A DNA stretch of 64,000 nt from Parabacteroides sp. PFB2-10. GTDB lineage: Bacteria; Bacteroidota; Bacteroidia; Bacteroidales; Tannerellaceae. The notes below the pieces were generated by a model. The model was not told the DNA's origin and did not search any database. It saw nothing but the letters and a program-made list of their open reading frames with translations. Of the stretch, positions 29,298 through 41,065 are shown in pieces (positions within the stretch are counted from its first letter, which is position 1; every line of letters begins with the position of its first letter). The stretch is taken from contig NZ_JARXWI010000004.1 in assembly GCF_029893085.1 (NCBI RefSeq), positions 62,001 through 126,000 of the forward strand, read 5' to 3'. The translations under genes were made by a program, and so were the position numbers.

Positions 29298-30830
29298 TTA
29301 GCTTTCTCCTCCTACCGTTAGTTTACTTACAAGGGCCGATGGCATACCGCAGGTCACCGGACAGCTCTGTCCGTCCTTGCCGCAGCTCCAGGTGCCGTTG
29401 TCCATCTTATAGTTATTGCCTACCATCGTCATGTCGGCCAGCGCTTTCGGGCCGTTACCGATGATATTGATATCTTTGATCGGCTGTGTCAATTTGCCGT
29501 CTTCGATCAGGTAACCGTCTTTCACAAAGAAGGTGAAGTCGCCGGCACCGATCTGTACCTGTCCGTTGGTGAAATTGGCGGCATAAATACCTTTCTTCAC
29601 CGTCGAGATGATCTCCTCTTCCGATACATTACCCGCCTCCATATAGGTGGCGCGCATACGCGGTATCGGCATGTGGCGGAACGACTCCCGGCGGCCGTTG
29701 CCCGTCGAGGCGATGCCATAATGTTTCGCACTGATGCGGTCGTGCAGGTAGCTGGTCAATACCCCTTCGCGCACGATATAGGTCTTTTGTCCCTCTACCC
29801 CATCGTCATCGATATTCACCGATCCGCGGTTGAACGGAATCGTGCCGTCGTCGACCACATTGATGTTCGCGTTACATATTTTCTTATTCAACTGGCTGGA
29901 GAATATAGAGGTGTTCTTGCGGTTGAAGTCGGCTTCAAAGGCATGCCCGATTGCTTCATGCAACAGGATGCCCGAACCTCCGGCACCCATCACCACCGGC
30001 ATCTCGCCTCCCTTCGGCTTGATGGCCTGGAACAGGATAGATGTCTTAGTCACTGCCTCTTTTGCCATCGTGTCGATGATCTCGTCGGTCAGGAATTCCG
30101 ATCCCATGCGGAACGAGCGCGAAGCATACGAGTTCTCCACCTTATCGCCATCCTGCATGATGCATACCGCTACCATCGTTGCCATCGGGCGGTAGTCGTA
30201 ATACATCTGTCCTTCGGAGTTGGCAAAAAGAATATGCGAAGTGCTGTCGCCTAAGCTTGCACTCACCTTGATGACCCTGTTGTCTAAAGCGAAGACTCTC
30301 TCATTCAACTTCTGTAGATAAGGCATTTTCTCCTTGATGGCGATCTCATCCCAGGCTGTTTTTACCTGATAATAATTATGGCCGATCGTCTTCTCCGTCA
30401 GGCCGACCGGCGCTTTGGCACTGACCGTGCCCGTCGCAATACGGGCGGCTGTGCGGGCGGCTGTGAGCATTTCGCTCAGTGTCACGTTTTCCACGTAGGC
30501 ATAACCGGTCTGATCGCCGGCCAATACACGCACACCCATCCCAAAATCGATATTTGAATGGGCAGAGTTGACCGCACCATCCTGCAAACTGATGTTATTA
30601 CTGAACGAATGCTCGAAGAAAAGATCCGCATAATCGCCTCCCTTTTCCAGTGCAGCCGTTAACACTTTTCGCAAATCACTCTCCGTCACTCCAAAATGCT
30701 CCAGGGCATAAGGAATACTTACCGCCTGATTGATGGCACCCGACGAAAGGGTCTCACCCAATAGCGAGGGTGCAGCTAATGATCCAAGCATCACCATTCC
30801 TCCTGTTTTAATAAATTCACGTCTTCTCAT
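29298..30830 (-). CDS. tldD: TldD metalloprotease with a Tat-like signal
   Basis: A 510-residue TldD homologue. The zinc-binding motif HEAIGH lies near residue 290 (GGSGILLHEAIGHAFEADF). The N-terminus MRRREFIKTGGMVML has a twin arginine followed by x-F-I-K and a hydrophobic stretch, matching a Tat signal; it is absent from E. coli TldD, which is cytosolic. The partner pmbA, one base downstream, has no signal, so where the two meet is unclear. The gap of 132 bases to the upstream propeller gene holds nothing recognised. Confidence 0.92.
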   Translation of the reverse strand: MRRREFIKTGGMVMLGSLAAPSLLGETLSSGAINQAVSIPYALEHFGVTESDLRKVLTAALEKGGDYADLFFEHSFSNNISLQDGAVNSAHSNIDFGMGVRVLAGDQTGYAYVENVTLSEMLTAARTAARIATGTVSAKAPVGLTEKTIGHNYYQVKTAWDEIAIKEKMPYLQKLNERVFALDNRVIKVSASLGDSTSHILFANSEGQMYYDYRPMATMVAVCIMQDGDKVENSYASRSFRMGSEFLTDEIIDTMAKEAVTKTSILFQAIKPKGGEMPVVMGAGGSGILLHEAIGHAFEADFNRKNTSIFSSQLNKKICNANINVVDDGTIPFNRGSVNIDDDGVEGQKTYIVREGVLTSYLHDRISAKHYGIASTGNGRRESFRHMPIPRMRATYMEAGNVSEEEIISTVKKGIYAANFTNGQVQIGAGDFTFFVKDGYLIEDGKLTQPIKDINIIGNGPKALADMTMVGNNYKMDNGTWSCGKDGQSCPVTCGMPSALVSKLTVGGES

Positions 30831-30962
30831 TCTATTTATTCATTATCCATTATACGAGTTTTTTTTAGAAGCTCCAATAAAATTCAAATCAGCTTCTTAT
30901 AATAGGCCAAAGATAATGTTTTTTTAGAAAATCTTTTCAAATACACATTTACCGAATAAGCC

Positions 30963-32165
30963 TTATTGCTTTGGGAGGAAGGTGTCGATAATATTGGTTT
31001 TCAGCGTATAGATGAGGATAACCGGATTGCTGTCTTCGGTAAGGTCGGCGATCAATTTCTTTAAATTATTGTCCGTATTTTTCTCGATATCTTCTTTTTT
31101 ATCAAGAAAATAGGGAGGTGTGGAATAACCAATGACATAATGATTGTCTGTTGCGTGAAAGGACGAAGCCATCAGGAGCTCATGATAGTTCAAATTATTG
31201 ACTGTCCCATCGAAGCGAATGCCCTTTTTAAGCTCTTTGTCCCATATACAGGTGTATTGATGTTCCGTTAATAACAATAGGTACTGGTCGGTTTCAATGA
31301 TTTTGTTAATGCCGGTGAATAGGTTTTGGTTAGCCATTTCTTTAGATAAATCAAAGTAATCCTTCTCCTCGTTTGATTTAAAAAAGAGATCTCCTCCAAC
31401 CTCTTTAGAAGTTGCGACCTGATATTCGGGCACTATTTTCTGTCCCTTTACAGCATAGATCATAGTGGAAAAATGGGGCGCGAAAAGCATTCGCTCCTTG
31501 GAGTAGGAAATGGTCTTATTGGAACCACTCATTAGACCCGTTGGATTTTTAATCCTGTAATTGACGATGTCCTCTACTATCTCATATTGCTCATCGTTCT
31601 CTTTAAGAAGTTGATACTCATAAGGTGAATCCATATATCCCGAAGGAATGGGGTAGTGGCATAATAGGATGTTATCGGATGTCATTTCAGTAGTAAATGG
31701 GAAAAGCATGGCTTCCGCATAACTGATCTCTCCCAAATAATTTCCTTCATAATCGTATTTCAGGGTTTTGCGTTTGTAATTATCCATAACGCCTACCTGT
31801 TTGTTGTTTCTGTCTATGTAAAAAGAGTAAATATGTATATATTCTCCGGGACCGTTTCCTTTGCGACCAATCGTATTTTTAAAAACTCCCAGGCTGTCGA
31901 ATACAAACAGCCCGGGTTGAGAGTCCAAGATAAAAAACAAACCGGAGTCTATTCGGATATCTTGAATATCCATCAACATAGCGTTGTCGGTTGTCTCTAA
32001 TGGGATATAACGTATTTCAGAGATAATGTCTGCAGACGGCATCTTTTTATCCTTTGTGATCTCCCCAAAAGATAACGCCTCCACATCTTCCGATATAACA
32101 GTCGGGTGATTGGCGCACGATTGTGCGAATAACAAAATGGCAATGAAGAATAAACTGTGTCTCAT
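30963..32165 (-). CDS. Six-bladed beta-propeller lipoprotein
   Basis: A 400-residue predicted lipoprotein. The ATG at 32165 (MRHSLFFIAILLFAQSC) is preferred over 32186, because it begins a lipoprotein signal with Cys17 and is preceded by AAAGGAA. The body shows propeller-type strands such as YIPLETTDNAMLMDI and GRKGNGPGEYIHIYSF, as in the 6-bladed propeller family common in Bacteroidetes polysaccharide and peptide contexts. Substrate or partner unknown; it is not in a recognisable utilisation locus here. Confidence 0.85.
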   Translation of the reverse strand: MRHSLFFIAILLFAQSCANHPTVISEDVEALSFGEITKDKKMPSADIISEIRYIPLETTDNAMLMDIQDIRIDSGLFFILDSQPGLFVFDSLGVFKNTIGRKGNGPGEYIHIYSFYIDRNNKQVGVMDNYKRKTLKYDYEGNYLGEISYAEAMLFPFTTEMTSDNILLCHYPIPSGYMDSPYEYQLLKENDEQYEIVEDIVNYRIKNPTGLMSGSNKTISYSKERMLFAPHFSTMIYAVKGQKIVPEYQVATSKEVGGDLFFKSNEEKDYFDLSKEMANQNLFTGINKIIETDQYLLLLTEHQYTCIWDKELKKGIRFDGTVNNLNYHELLMASSFHATDNHYVIGYSTPPYFLDKKEDIEKNTDNNLKKLIADLTEDSNPVILIYTLKTNIIDTFLPKQ

Positions 32166-32368
32166 GTGGTTCCTTTCCCTGTTCAACTATTCTTGGGGTA
32201 AATATATGTAAATTAAGATGAAATACCCCCCCAAACGTGTCGTTTCTTATAAAACACAAATAAGGAATCATCACCGATAGCATTTTTTTTCTCGCAGGGA
32301 ATAGTGAACAACTGCCATTCTGGCATTATTGTTTGCGGTCTGAAAACCGGGGAAAAGGCAAAGTGACC

Positions 32369-32530
32369 TGTAAGCAAATGGGTGGCTTTTGGTAACTAAA
32401 TGAGGGTGTTTTACTTACAATCCGAAGTGTTAAAAAGTGTTTCTCCCGGGACTTTTTGAAAATACTCCTTGCATTTCGGCGAGATTCTCCCGCCGAAATA
32501 TCAAAATGATAATTCGGGATTTTTCGCGCG
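32369..32530 (-). repeat. Decayed copy of the 138-bp repeat (copy 3)
   Basis: It keeps the landmarks of copy 2 in the same orientation: GTAAGCAAA ... TTTACTTACAATC, then GTTAAAAAGTGTTTCTCCCGGGA and a final TTCGGGATTTTTCGCG-like end, but with inserted and changed bases. It occupies part of the 500-base gap between the propeller gene and mdh; no coding feature was seen in the rest. Confidence 0.6.
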
Positions 32531-32665
32531 AAGGAGTTTTTTTTCTTCCGGGAAAGCTGTTGCTGTGACAAAATGGCATCTAAAACAATTCCGCCATCTG
32601 TATTGTTGAATTTTATAGGGAGACAATAAGTTTCCTGATACATAACAACATATAAAATTAAGCAT

Positions 32666-33664
32666 ATGAAAACGCTTACAAATGAAAAATTTACAATCGT
32701 TGGAGCAGCCGGTATGATCGGTTCCAATATGGCTCAATCGGCTATCCTTATGGGGCTGTCGTCGGAAATCTGTCTGTATGACCCGTATGCGAAAGGGCTG
32801 GAAGGTGTTGCGGAAGAATTGTTGCAGTGCGGATTCAAGGGGGTTCATATCACCTATACCGATAAGATAGAAGAGGCTTTGAGAGGTAGCCGCTATGTTA
32901 TTACCTCGGGAGGCGCTGCCCGCAAAGAGGGCATGACGCGCGAAGACCTGTTGAAAGGCAACGCGGAGATCGCCATTCAATTCGGAAAAGATATCAGGCA
33001 ATACGCTCCGGATGTGAAACATGTCGTGGTGATTTTTAATCCGGCGGATATAACCGGTTTATTGGTATTGCTCTATTCGGGATTGAAACCATCGCAGGTC
33101 TCTACGCTGGCCGCCTTAGACAGCACCCGGTTGCGCAATGAACTGGCTAAACACTTCGGCCTTCATCCTGACAAAATCACCAACAGCCGCACCTATGGCG
33201 GGCATGGAGAGCAGATGGCTGTCTTCTCCTCAACGGCACGTGTGGATGGCAAGCCTTTGAACGAATTGATCGGAACACCGGCGCTTACGGCCGATGCCTG
33301 GGCAGGTATCAAAGAACGAGTGGTGCAGGGTGGCAAACGGATTATTGAATTGCGTGGGCGTTCCTCCTTCCAGAGTCCGTCCTATCTGTCATTGGAAATG
33401 ATTGAGGCGGCCATGGGTGGTAAAACCTTCGACTGGCCGGTAGGTGCTTATGTCTCCAACGAGCAGTTTTCACACATCATGATGGCCATGGAGACGACAT
33501 TGGATGCCAACGGCGTGCATCTCCAATCATTGAAAGGAACAGCGGAGGAGCAGCAAGCACTGGAACAGAGTTATAGTCATCTCTGCGCCCTCAGAGACGA
33601 ACTCATCCATTCCAACGTCATCCCTTCCATAGAAGCTTGGAAGCAGATCAATCCGAATTTGTGA
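32666..33664 (+). CDS. mdh: Malate dehydrogenase
   Basis: A 332-residue NAD-dependent lactate/malate dehydrogenase-fold enzyme interconverting malate and oxaloacetate, in anaerobic Bacteroidales mainly towards malate, fumarate and succinate. The dinucleotide-binding motif is VGAAGMIGSNMAQ (residues 12-24), a substrate arginine lies in GGAARKEGMTRED, NPADITGL is the NAD/substrate loop, and TYGGHGEQM holds the catalytic His. Matches the Bacteroides-type mdh in length. Alone in its transcription unit. Confidence 0.92.
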   Translation: MKTLTNEKFTIVGAAGMIGSNMAQSAILMGLSSEICLYDPYAKGLEGVAEELLQCGFKGVHITYTDKIEEALRGSRYVITSGGAARKEGMTREDLLKGNAEIAIQFGKDIRQYAPDVKHVVVIFNPADITGLLVLLYSGLKPSQVSTLAALDSTRLRNELAKHFGLHPDKITNSRTYGGHGEQMAVFSSTARVDGKPLNELIGTPALTADAWAGIKERVVQGGKRIIELRGRSSFQSPSYLSLEMIEAAMGGKTFDWPVGAYVSNEQFSHIMMAMETTLDANGVHLQSLKGTAEEQQALEQSYSHLCALRDELIHSNVIPSIEAWKQINPNL

Positions 33665-33746
33665 CAAGAAGTAGCCTAAACGATTGCTGATTGAGTTTTA
33701 AATCACAATGTAGTACACTTTTCTTGCGAAATAGTAATAAATTTAT

Positions 33747-33754
33747 TACTTTTG
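33747..33754 (+). promoter_or_regulatory. -7 promoter box at the toxin start
   Basis: TACTTTTG fits TAnnTTTG, with CTTG (33723-33726) 20 bases upstream as a partial -33 box. It ends one base before the ATG at 33756, so the mRNA would be leaderless or the true start lies downstream. Confidence 0.4.
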
Positions 33755-33755
33755 T

Positions 33756-34115
33756 ATGGTAGAACGAGAACCAAAATCGATTCGAAAAGTTATCTTTTCT
33801 GATGAGTTCGAGGAGTATTTCAAGAACTTAGACGTTAAGGTTCGGGAAAAGTATTCTTATGTGATACATATCATACAAACTCAATATGTGGTGAGCGAGA
33901 AATTTGTAAAAAAGCTACCGCCAACTGAATTGTATGAAGCCCGGATTACTCTCGGAAATAATGAATATAGAACGATCTTAATAGCTGTTGAAACGAGTAG
34001 TTTTATGGAGGCAAGGCGGGTCGTTTTACTCAATTTATTTGTAAAGAAAGATACCAAACAGTACAAAAAAGAGATTGAAAAGGCATATTCAATTATAAAG
34101 AAAATGGAGGGGTAG
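33756..34115 (+). CDS. higB: RelE/HigB-like toxin
   Basis: A 119-residue protein of the phage-derived Gp49-like / HigB toxin family, expected to be a ribosome-dependent mRNA interferase. Family-like segments are YFKNLDVKVREKYSYVIHIIQ, shortened here as KVREKYSYVI, then KKLPPTELYEARI and YRTILIAV with a C-terminal basic helix (FVKKDTKQYKKEIEKAY). The toxin-first order with the antitoxin three bases downstream is typical of the higBA type. Activity is inferred from family and arrangement only. Confidence 0.88.
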   Translation: MVEREPKSIRKVIFSDEFEEYFKNLDVKVREKYSYVIHIIQTQYVVSEKFVKKLPPTELYEARITLGNNEYRTILIAVETSSFMEARRVVLLNLFVKKDTKQYKKEIEKAYSIIKKMEG

Positions 34116-34118
34116 GAG

Positions 34119-34424
34119 ATGAATTTAGATGAAACGAAATTAGCAAAATTGGCTGTGGCGGATGATATGCTTGAAGAGGCTTATGGCAAGCCGGGAAGCT
34201 CTACGCGGAAAGAGTTCGAAGGCAAAGCAGAGGCCTGGTACTACGCTGAATTGTTGAAAGAGGCGCGTAAAAAGAACAAAATCACGCAAAAGCAATTAGC
34301 AGAGATGATTGGTAAGAAAAGAGAATATATCGTTTTATTGGAACGTGGTGAAACAGATATGCAACTGTCAACCTTCTTGAACATTACGCATGCGTTGGGC
34401 TTGCGGTTTGGACTGATCCCCTGA
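34119..34424 (+). CDS. higA: HigA-like antitoxin with Xre-type helix-turn-helix
   Basis: A 101-residue protein with a C-terminal helix-turn-helix (KITQKQLAEMIGKKREYIVLL and NITHALGLRF region), the DNA-binding part of an antitoxin that both neutralises the upstream toxin and represses the operon. Residues 1-50 probably contact the toxin. Starts three bases after the toxin stop, with an AGGAG-like sequence spanning the junction. Confidence 0.88.
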   Translation: MNLDETKLAKLAVADDMLEEAYGKPGSSTRKEFEGKAEAWYYAELLKEARKKNKITQKQLAEMIGKKREYIVLLERGETDMQLSTFLNITHALGLRFGLIP

Positions 34425-34435
34425 TTTTCTTGCAT

Positions 34436-35461
34436 TCACTTCTTATAATCCGCTATAAATCCTTCGCACAGCCATTTGGCTAATGCGTCGCGGTTATTAA
34501 CCGATAGGAAGCGTTCCTGGTCGGCGCTGTTTTGGATATTTCCCAGTTCCACATACAAGGCTACGGGGGTAGCCTCTTTGAGGACATACAGGTTGCGTTG
34601 TTCGACTGTCCCCGAAAAGCCTCTTTGCGGCTGGTGCTGGCGGTATTTGTCGGAAAAAGTTTGCCGCATGGTCTGTGCCAACCGGCGACTGGCTTCGGTA
34701 TGTGAATGGTAGAAGAAGACATCCAGCTGCTTATGGATAGAGCGGCTGTCGATATGAATGAAGATAGCCCGGGCATACGCGGGCTTTTCTTTTTTATAGA
34801 GTTCGTTGATTTTCTCGCAACGTTGCTTCAGGCGTTCGACCTGTCGAAGCGGAATCGGATCGCCCATGCAGGTCTCTGTTTTACTGTTCTTCAGGATGGT
34901 TTCATTGCGTATGCCGTCTTTGGCGTCCTGAATAATTATATGTGCCTTGGCACCCCGCATCATCAGGTTGCGGGCAAGACGCAAGGCAATGTCGTATGCA
35001 TACTCATCCTCATGCAACTCCTGTTTCCCCTTCTTCCCGATCGCACCCGGATCAGGCCCGCCATGACCGGAAACGACATAGAAGGTCGCCCCTTTTAGTT
35101 CATCGGATATAACTTCATATTCTTCCAATGCCTTTCCAAACAAAGGCTCACGCAGTTTGATGATTGGCGCAGACGTTGCAGTCGATGGTGCTGCCTCGCC
35201 TTCTTTGAGGGGAGGGAGCGTGTATTCTACGCCTTTTAATAGGGATTGGTTCTTGCCGAACTTCCCTTTGTTGAGCTCCAGGAACTCTTTTTGATAAGTT
35301 GCCCCTGAGCGGTTATTTCGCCGAAGAAAAGCATATATGCCTTCGCCTTCGCGTGGACGATCTTTCTCTTGGGCAAAGAGTACGACGCTTCCCAGGAAGA
35401 GGAACAGGAATAAAGCGCATATTTTTTGTGTAAACCGATATGTTTCCGATCTGTTTACCAT
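34436..35461 (-). CDS. N-acetylmuramoyl-L-alanine amidase (Amidase_3)
   Basis: A 341-residue secreted zinc amidase that cuts the bond between MurNAc and the stem peptide. A signal segment (about 14-30, LFLFLFLGSVVLFAQ) is followed by a short LysM-like region (FLRRNNRSGATY ... GVEYTLPP, about 42-85) and a catalytic domain (about 125-341). Likely zinc ligands are His in VVSGHGGPDPGAIG, Glu in ELHEDEYAYD and His in AIFIHIDSRS; VELGNIQNSAD carries the catalytic Glu. The start overlaps the exonuclease gene by seven bases. Confidence 0.92.
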   Translation of the reverse strand: MVNRSETYRFTQKICALFLFLFLGSVVLFAQEKDRPREGEGIYAFLRRNNRSGATYQKEFLELNKGKFGKNQSLLKGVEYTLPPLKEGEAAPSTATSAPIIKLREPLFGKALEEYEVISDELKGATFYVVSGHGGPDPGAIGKKGKQELHEDEYAYDIALRLARNLMMRGAKAHIIIQDAKDGIRNETILKNSKTETCMGDPIPLRQVERLKQRCEKINELYKKEKPAYARAIFIHIDSRSIHKQLDVFFYHSHTEASRRLAQTMRQTFSDKYRQHQPQRGFSGTVEQRNLYVLKEATPVALYVELGNIQNSADQERFLSVNNRDALAKWLCEGFIADYKK

Positions 35462-36021
35462 TTCCCCAGTTTATGGTAGACCATCTTCGTTAGCTCGATG
35501 TCGTATGCCGCATCGTGCAAACGATCCACATCGGGTTCGATGCCCAGCTTACGGGCGACGGTTTCCAACTTGAAATCAGGCATCAGGCATCGCTCTTCCA
35601 TCAGGTGGTGAGTGGCCAACACCATGATATCGATAGAGTTTACCCAAAACCAGGAATAGAAAAACTGATCGTCATTCTGTACAAAGAAGGCCTTCAGGAA
35701 GTAGTTGTCGAAGGAAGCATTGTTGTAGCCTACCAGGAAGAACTTGTCTTTTCGGTCGTACTTGTCGACATATTTCCCCAGCATATTGATCAGTTGCGCA
35801 TAAACTTCGCGCATGGGAGGATAAGCCATGATCTGTTCGCGCGTTACATTGCATACCTTAAGGGCATCCTCCTCTATGTCACATTTCGGATGTGGCTGTA
35901 CTTTAAAGTTGAAAGATTCTTTCGTTTCGCCGTCAATAACCACTTCGCCGCTTATCTGGTGTATCCCGTTACGCCAGTATTTTATCCCGGTCGTCTCCAA
36001 ATCAAAGAAGAGTAATTTCAT
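35455..36021 (-). CDS. DnaQ-like 3'-5' exonuclease
   Basis: A 188-residue DEDDh/DEDDy-type exonuclease. Motif I is FFDLETTGI (residues 5-13), motif II is GYNNASFDNYFL near 98-109, and motif III is RLHDAAYDIELT near 170-181 (His and Asp). It is close to the proofreading epsilon family and RNase T; without a polymerase-binding tail, the substrate is uncertain. Its stop overlaps the amidase start, so the two are translated together though their functions seem unrelated. Confidence 0.9.
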   Translation of the reverse strand: MKLLFFDLETTGIKYWRNGIHQISGEVVIDGETKESFNFKVQPHPKCDIEEDALKVCNVTREQIMAYPPMREVYAQLINMLGKYVDKYDRKDKFFLVGYNNASFDNYFLKAFFVQNDDQFFYSWFWVNSIDIMVLATHHLMEERCLMPDFKLETVARKLGIEPDVDRLHDAAYDIELTKMVYHKLGKW

Positions 36022-36132
36022 CTGTTGTTCTTGTTTTTTGTTTCGACAAAAACAGCCATACGCTGTTCTTTCACCACAAATATAATACGATCCGGGTGAT
36101 TGGACGTTTTCTTCAGGTGCTTTTTAGAAATC

Positions 36133-36261
36133 CTACGAATGATACTCCAATCCGAAAGCTTTGGCTACTGCTTCGCAAACAATTTTTCCGTCGACCATAT
36201 TCAGACCTGATTCGAGCGACGGATCCTCCTTGCATACATCTGTCCAGCCCTTTTCCTCGAC
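36133..36261 (-). pseudogene. Remnant of alanine dehydrogenase, 3' end
   Basis: On the minus strand one frame reads EEKGWTDVCKEDPSLESGLN then MVDGKIVCEAVAKAFGLEY before a TAG at 36133-36135. This lines up with the C-terminus of alanine dehydrogenase (Bacillus Ald ends ...LRAGLNTANGHVTYEAVARD...). Upstream the reading breaks off after about 45 codons and the sequence turns into an unrelated stretch, so the gene is a fragment. The match is from memory of the family and is not an alignment. The rest of the 474-base gap holds the promoter listed below. Confidence 0.5.
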
Positions 36262-36392
36262 CGGATGGAATCCCACCGTGCGGAGGTTTATGCCTTGCGC
36301 AGCCGTTTGCGTTTGTATGAACCCTGAAAGGCGTCGCGCGGCATTTTTTAATTTTCTTTACGATTTCAGAAGCTTTCTGCACTTGACTTTCA

Positions 36393-36423
36393 ATTGGCAG
36401 ATATGAAAAAAAAGGTATCTTTG
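36393..36423 (+). promoter_or_regulatory. Promoter of the oxidoreductase gene
   Basis: ATTG (36393-36396), 19 bases, then TATCTTTG (36416-36423). Transcription would start near 36430, giving a leader of about 65 bases before the ATG at 36496. Confidence 0.6.
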
Positions 36424-36495
36424 AGCCAGGTATTCCAGGTTTTATTTTCTTTTATTGGAAACTTACTGTCTAATAGTTAAATTGAAAAACATATT

Positions 36496-37662
36496 ATGAA
36501 GAGAAGAAAGCTAAGAATGGGCATGATAGGCGGTGGAAAGACCGGTTTTATCGGAGCTATTCACGTCAGAGCGGCCCTCATGGAGAATCATGTAGAGTTA
36601 GTATGTGGATGTTTTAGTACCAATCCGGAGGTGAACAAAAGTTCCGGTCTCTCTTACTTCCTACCGGAAGATCGTATTTACAATACGTATCAGGAAATGT
36701 TCGATAAGGAGATGGCTTTGCCTGCCGACGAACGAATGGATTTTGTCGTGATTGTCACGCCGAATCACCTTCATTTTGAACCCGCCATGATGGCCTTGGA
36801 AAGGGGGATGCATGTGGTGCTCGATAAGCCGATGACCTTTTCGTTGGAAGAGGCGAAATTGTTGCGTGACAAGGTGGAAGAGACCGGCCTGGTGTTTGCC
36901 CTGACTCATGTGTATACCGGCTATCCGGCCGTGAAAGAGATGAAAGCACGTATTGCCAAAGGTGAACTGGGCAAGCTGCGCCGCGTCTATGTGGAGTATC
37001 CACAGGGCTGGTTGTCGGAGCGGATCGAATTGCAGAGTGGTAATAATGCCGGTTGGCGTACAGACCCGAAACTATCGGGGAAAGCCGGTTGTATCGGCGA
37101 TATCGGTACCCATGCCTGGCATCTGACGGAATATGTCACCGGACAGCAGGTGACGGAGCTCTGTGCCGAACTGAATACCTTTGTGCCCGGACGTCCGATC
37201 GACGACGACGGAGCTGCCTTCCTGCGTTTAGACGGCGGGGCGAAAGCGACCCTGACCGCTTCTCAGATCGCGATTGGTGAAGCTAACAATATCCGTCTCC
37301 GTGTCTATGGCGAAAAAGGTGGATTGGATTGGCATCAGATGGATCCGAATCGCTTGATCGTGAAATGGGGCAACAAGCCGGAAGAGGTGATCCATGTGGG
37401 CAATAATACCTATTTAGGCCCCGAAGCCTTATGGGATACCCGTACTCCCGCCGGACATCCGGAAGGCTTTATTGAAGCCTTTGCCAATATATACCGCAAC
37501 TTTACACTTACCGTAATGGCCAAGCAGATGGGCGAAGAGCCTACCAAAGACATGCTTGACTTCCCGAATGTTTACGATGGCCTGCGGGGAATGCAGTTCA
37601 TCGAAACGATGGTGACAGCCGGCTGGAACGATGAGGTGAAGTGGCAGAAATGGATGGAATAA
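36496..37662 (+). CDS. Gfo/Idh/MocA family oxidoreductase
   Basis: A 388-residue NAD(P)-dependent oxidoreductase of the glucose-fructose oxidoreductase / inositol dehydrogenase group. The nucleotide-binding motif is MIGGGKTGFIGAIH near residues 10-23, the VLDKPMTFSLEEA segment (the EKP-like motif) near 112-124, and the catalytic His region GDIGTHAWHLTEYV near 202-215. The members act on sugars or inositols; the substrate cannot be read. Followed by a hairpin terminator, then a beta-galactosidase gene, which suggests carbohydrate use but not one transcript. Confidence 0.88.
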   Translation: MKRRKLRMGMIGGGKTGFIGAIHVRAALMENHVELVCGCFSTNPEVNKSSGLSYFLPEDRIYNTYQEMFDKEMALPADERMDFVVIVTPNHLHFEPAMMALERGMHVVLDKPMTFSLEEAKLLRDKVEETGLVFALTHVYTGYPAVKEMKARIAKGELGKLRRVYVEYPQGWLSERIELQSGNNAGWRTDPKLSGKAGCIGDIGTHAWHLTEYVTGQQVTELCAELNTFVPGRPIDDDGAAFLRLDGGAKATLTASQIAIGEANNIRLRVYGEKGGLDWHQMDPNRLIVKWGNKPEEVIHVGNNTYLGPEALWDTRTPAGHPEGFIEAFANIYRNFTLTVMAKQMGEEPTKDMLDFPNVYDGLRGMQFIETMVTAGWNDEVKWQKWME

Positions 37663-37688
37663 ACCTGAGTTTAGATAATTCTTTGTAA

Positions 37689-37720
37689 TGATCCCAAGGC
37701 GTTGTCCTTGGGATCATTAT
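37689..37720 (+). terminator. Hairpin between oxidoreductase and beta-galactosidase genes
   Basis: A perfect 13-bp stem (AATGATCCCAAGG with its complement) and a 6-base loop. The 3' side lacks a long T run, so it may be a weak terminator or an attenuating structure; part of the beta-galactosidase message could still read through. Confidence 0.65.
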
Positions 37721-37723
37721 TAA

Positions 37724-40846
<3,123 letters not shown>

Positions 40847-40866
40847 AAAGCTATTATATGACTAAG

Positions 40867-40904
40867 AAAGGAGGTTTTCTCAGAGCGAGAAAGCCTCTTT
40901 TTTT
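40867..40904 (+). terminator. Intrinsic terminator of the beta-galactosidase gene
   Basis: A stem AAAGGAGGTTTTCTC / GAGAAAGCCTCTTT with some G-U pairs, a loop AGAGC and a run of T after it. It lies 21 bases downstream of the stop codon. Confidence 0.85.
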
Positions 40905-40925
40905 GTCAGCCCCTTGCCATTTCTT

Positions 40926-41009
40926 TACTGTCCATGCGCTTCGACAGTACTGTCGAAGCGCATGGACAGTACTGTCGAAGGGCATGGACAGTACTGTCGA
41001 AGCGCATCG
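40926..41009. repeat. 46-bp perfect palindrome extended by a 22-bp tandem repeat
   Basis: Bases 40926-40971 form a perfect palindrome centred on GACAGTACTGTC. From 40944 to 41009 a 22-base unit (ACAGTACTGTCGAAGCGCAT plus GG) is repeated three times, with single changes in the last two. The palindromic core thus occurs three times. It lies between the beta-galactosidase terminator and the capA-like gene, both of whose transcripts converge here. Confidence 0.9.
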
Positions 41010-41065
41010 ACGATAGAATTCTCCCAGTTAAAAATGTGCAAAGTGAAGCGTGAAGATGGAAGAAA

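Noticed and set aside
36113-36382. 89-residue protein on the minus strand
   Set aside because: It is out of frame with the alanine dehydrogenase remnant, has no recognisable domain and high Arg/Gly shadow composition.
40926-41009. Palindromic repeats as a short CRISPR
   Set aside because: Units follow one another without unique spacers and no cas genes are near.
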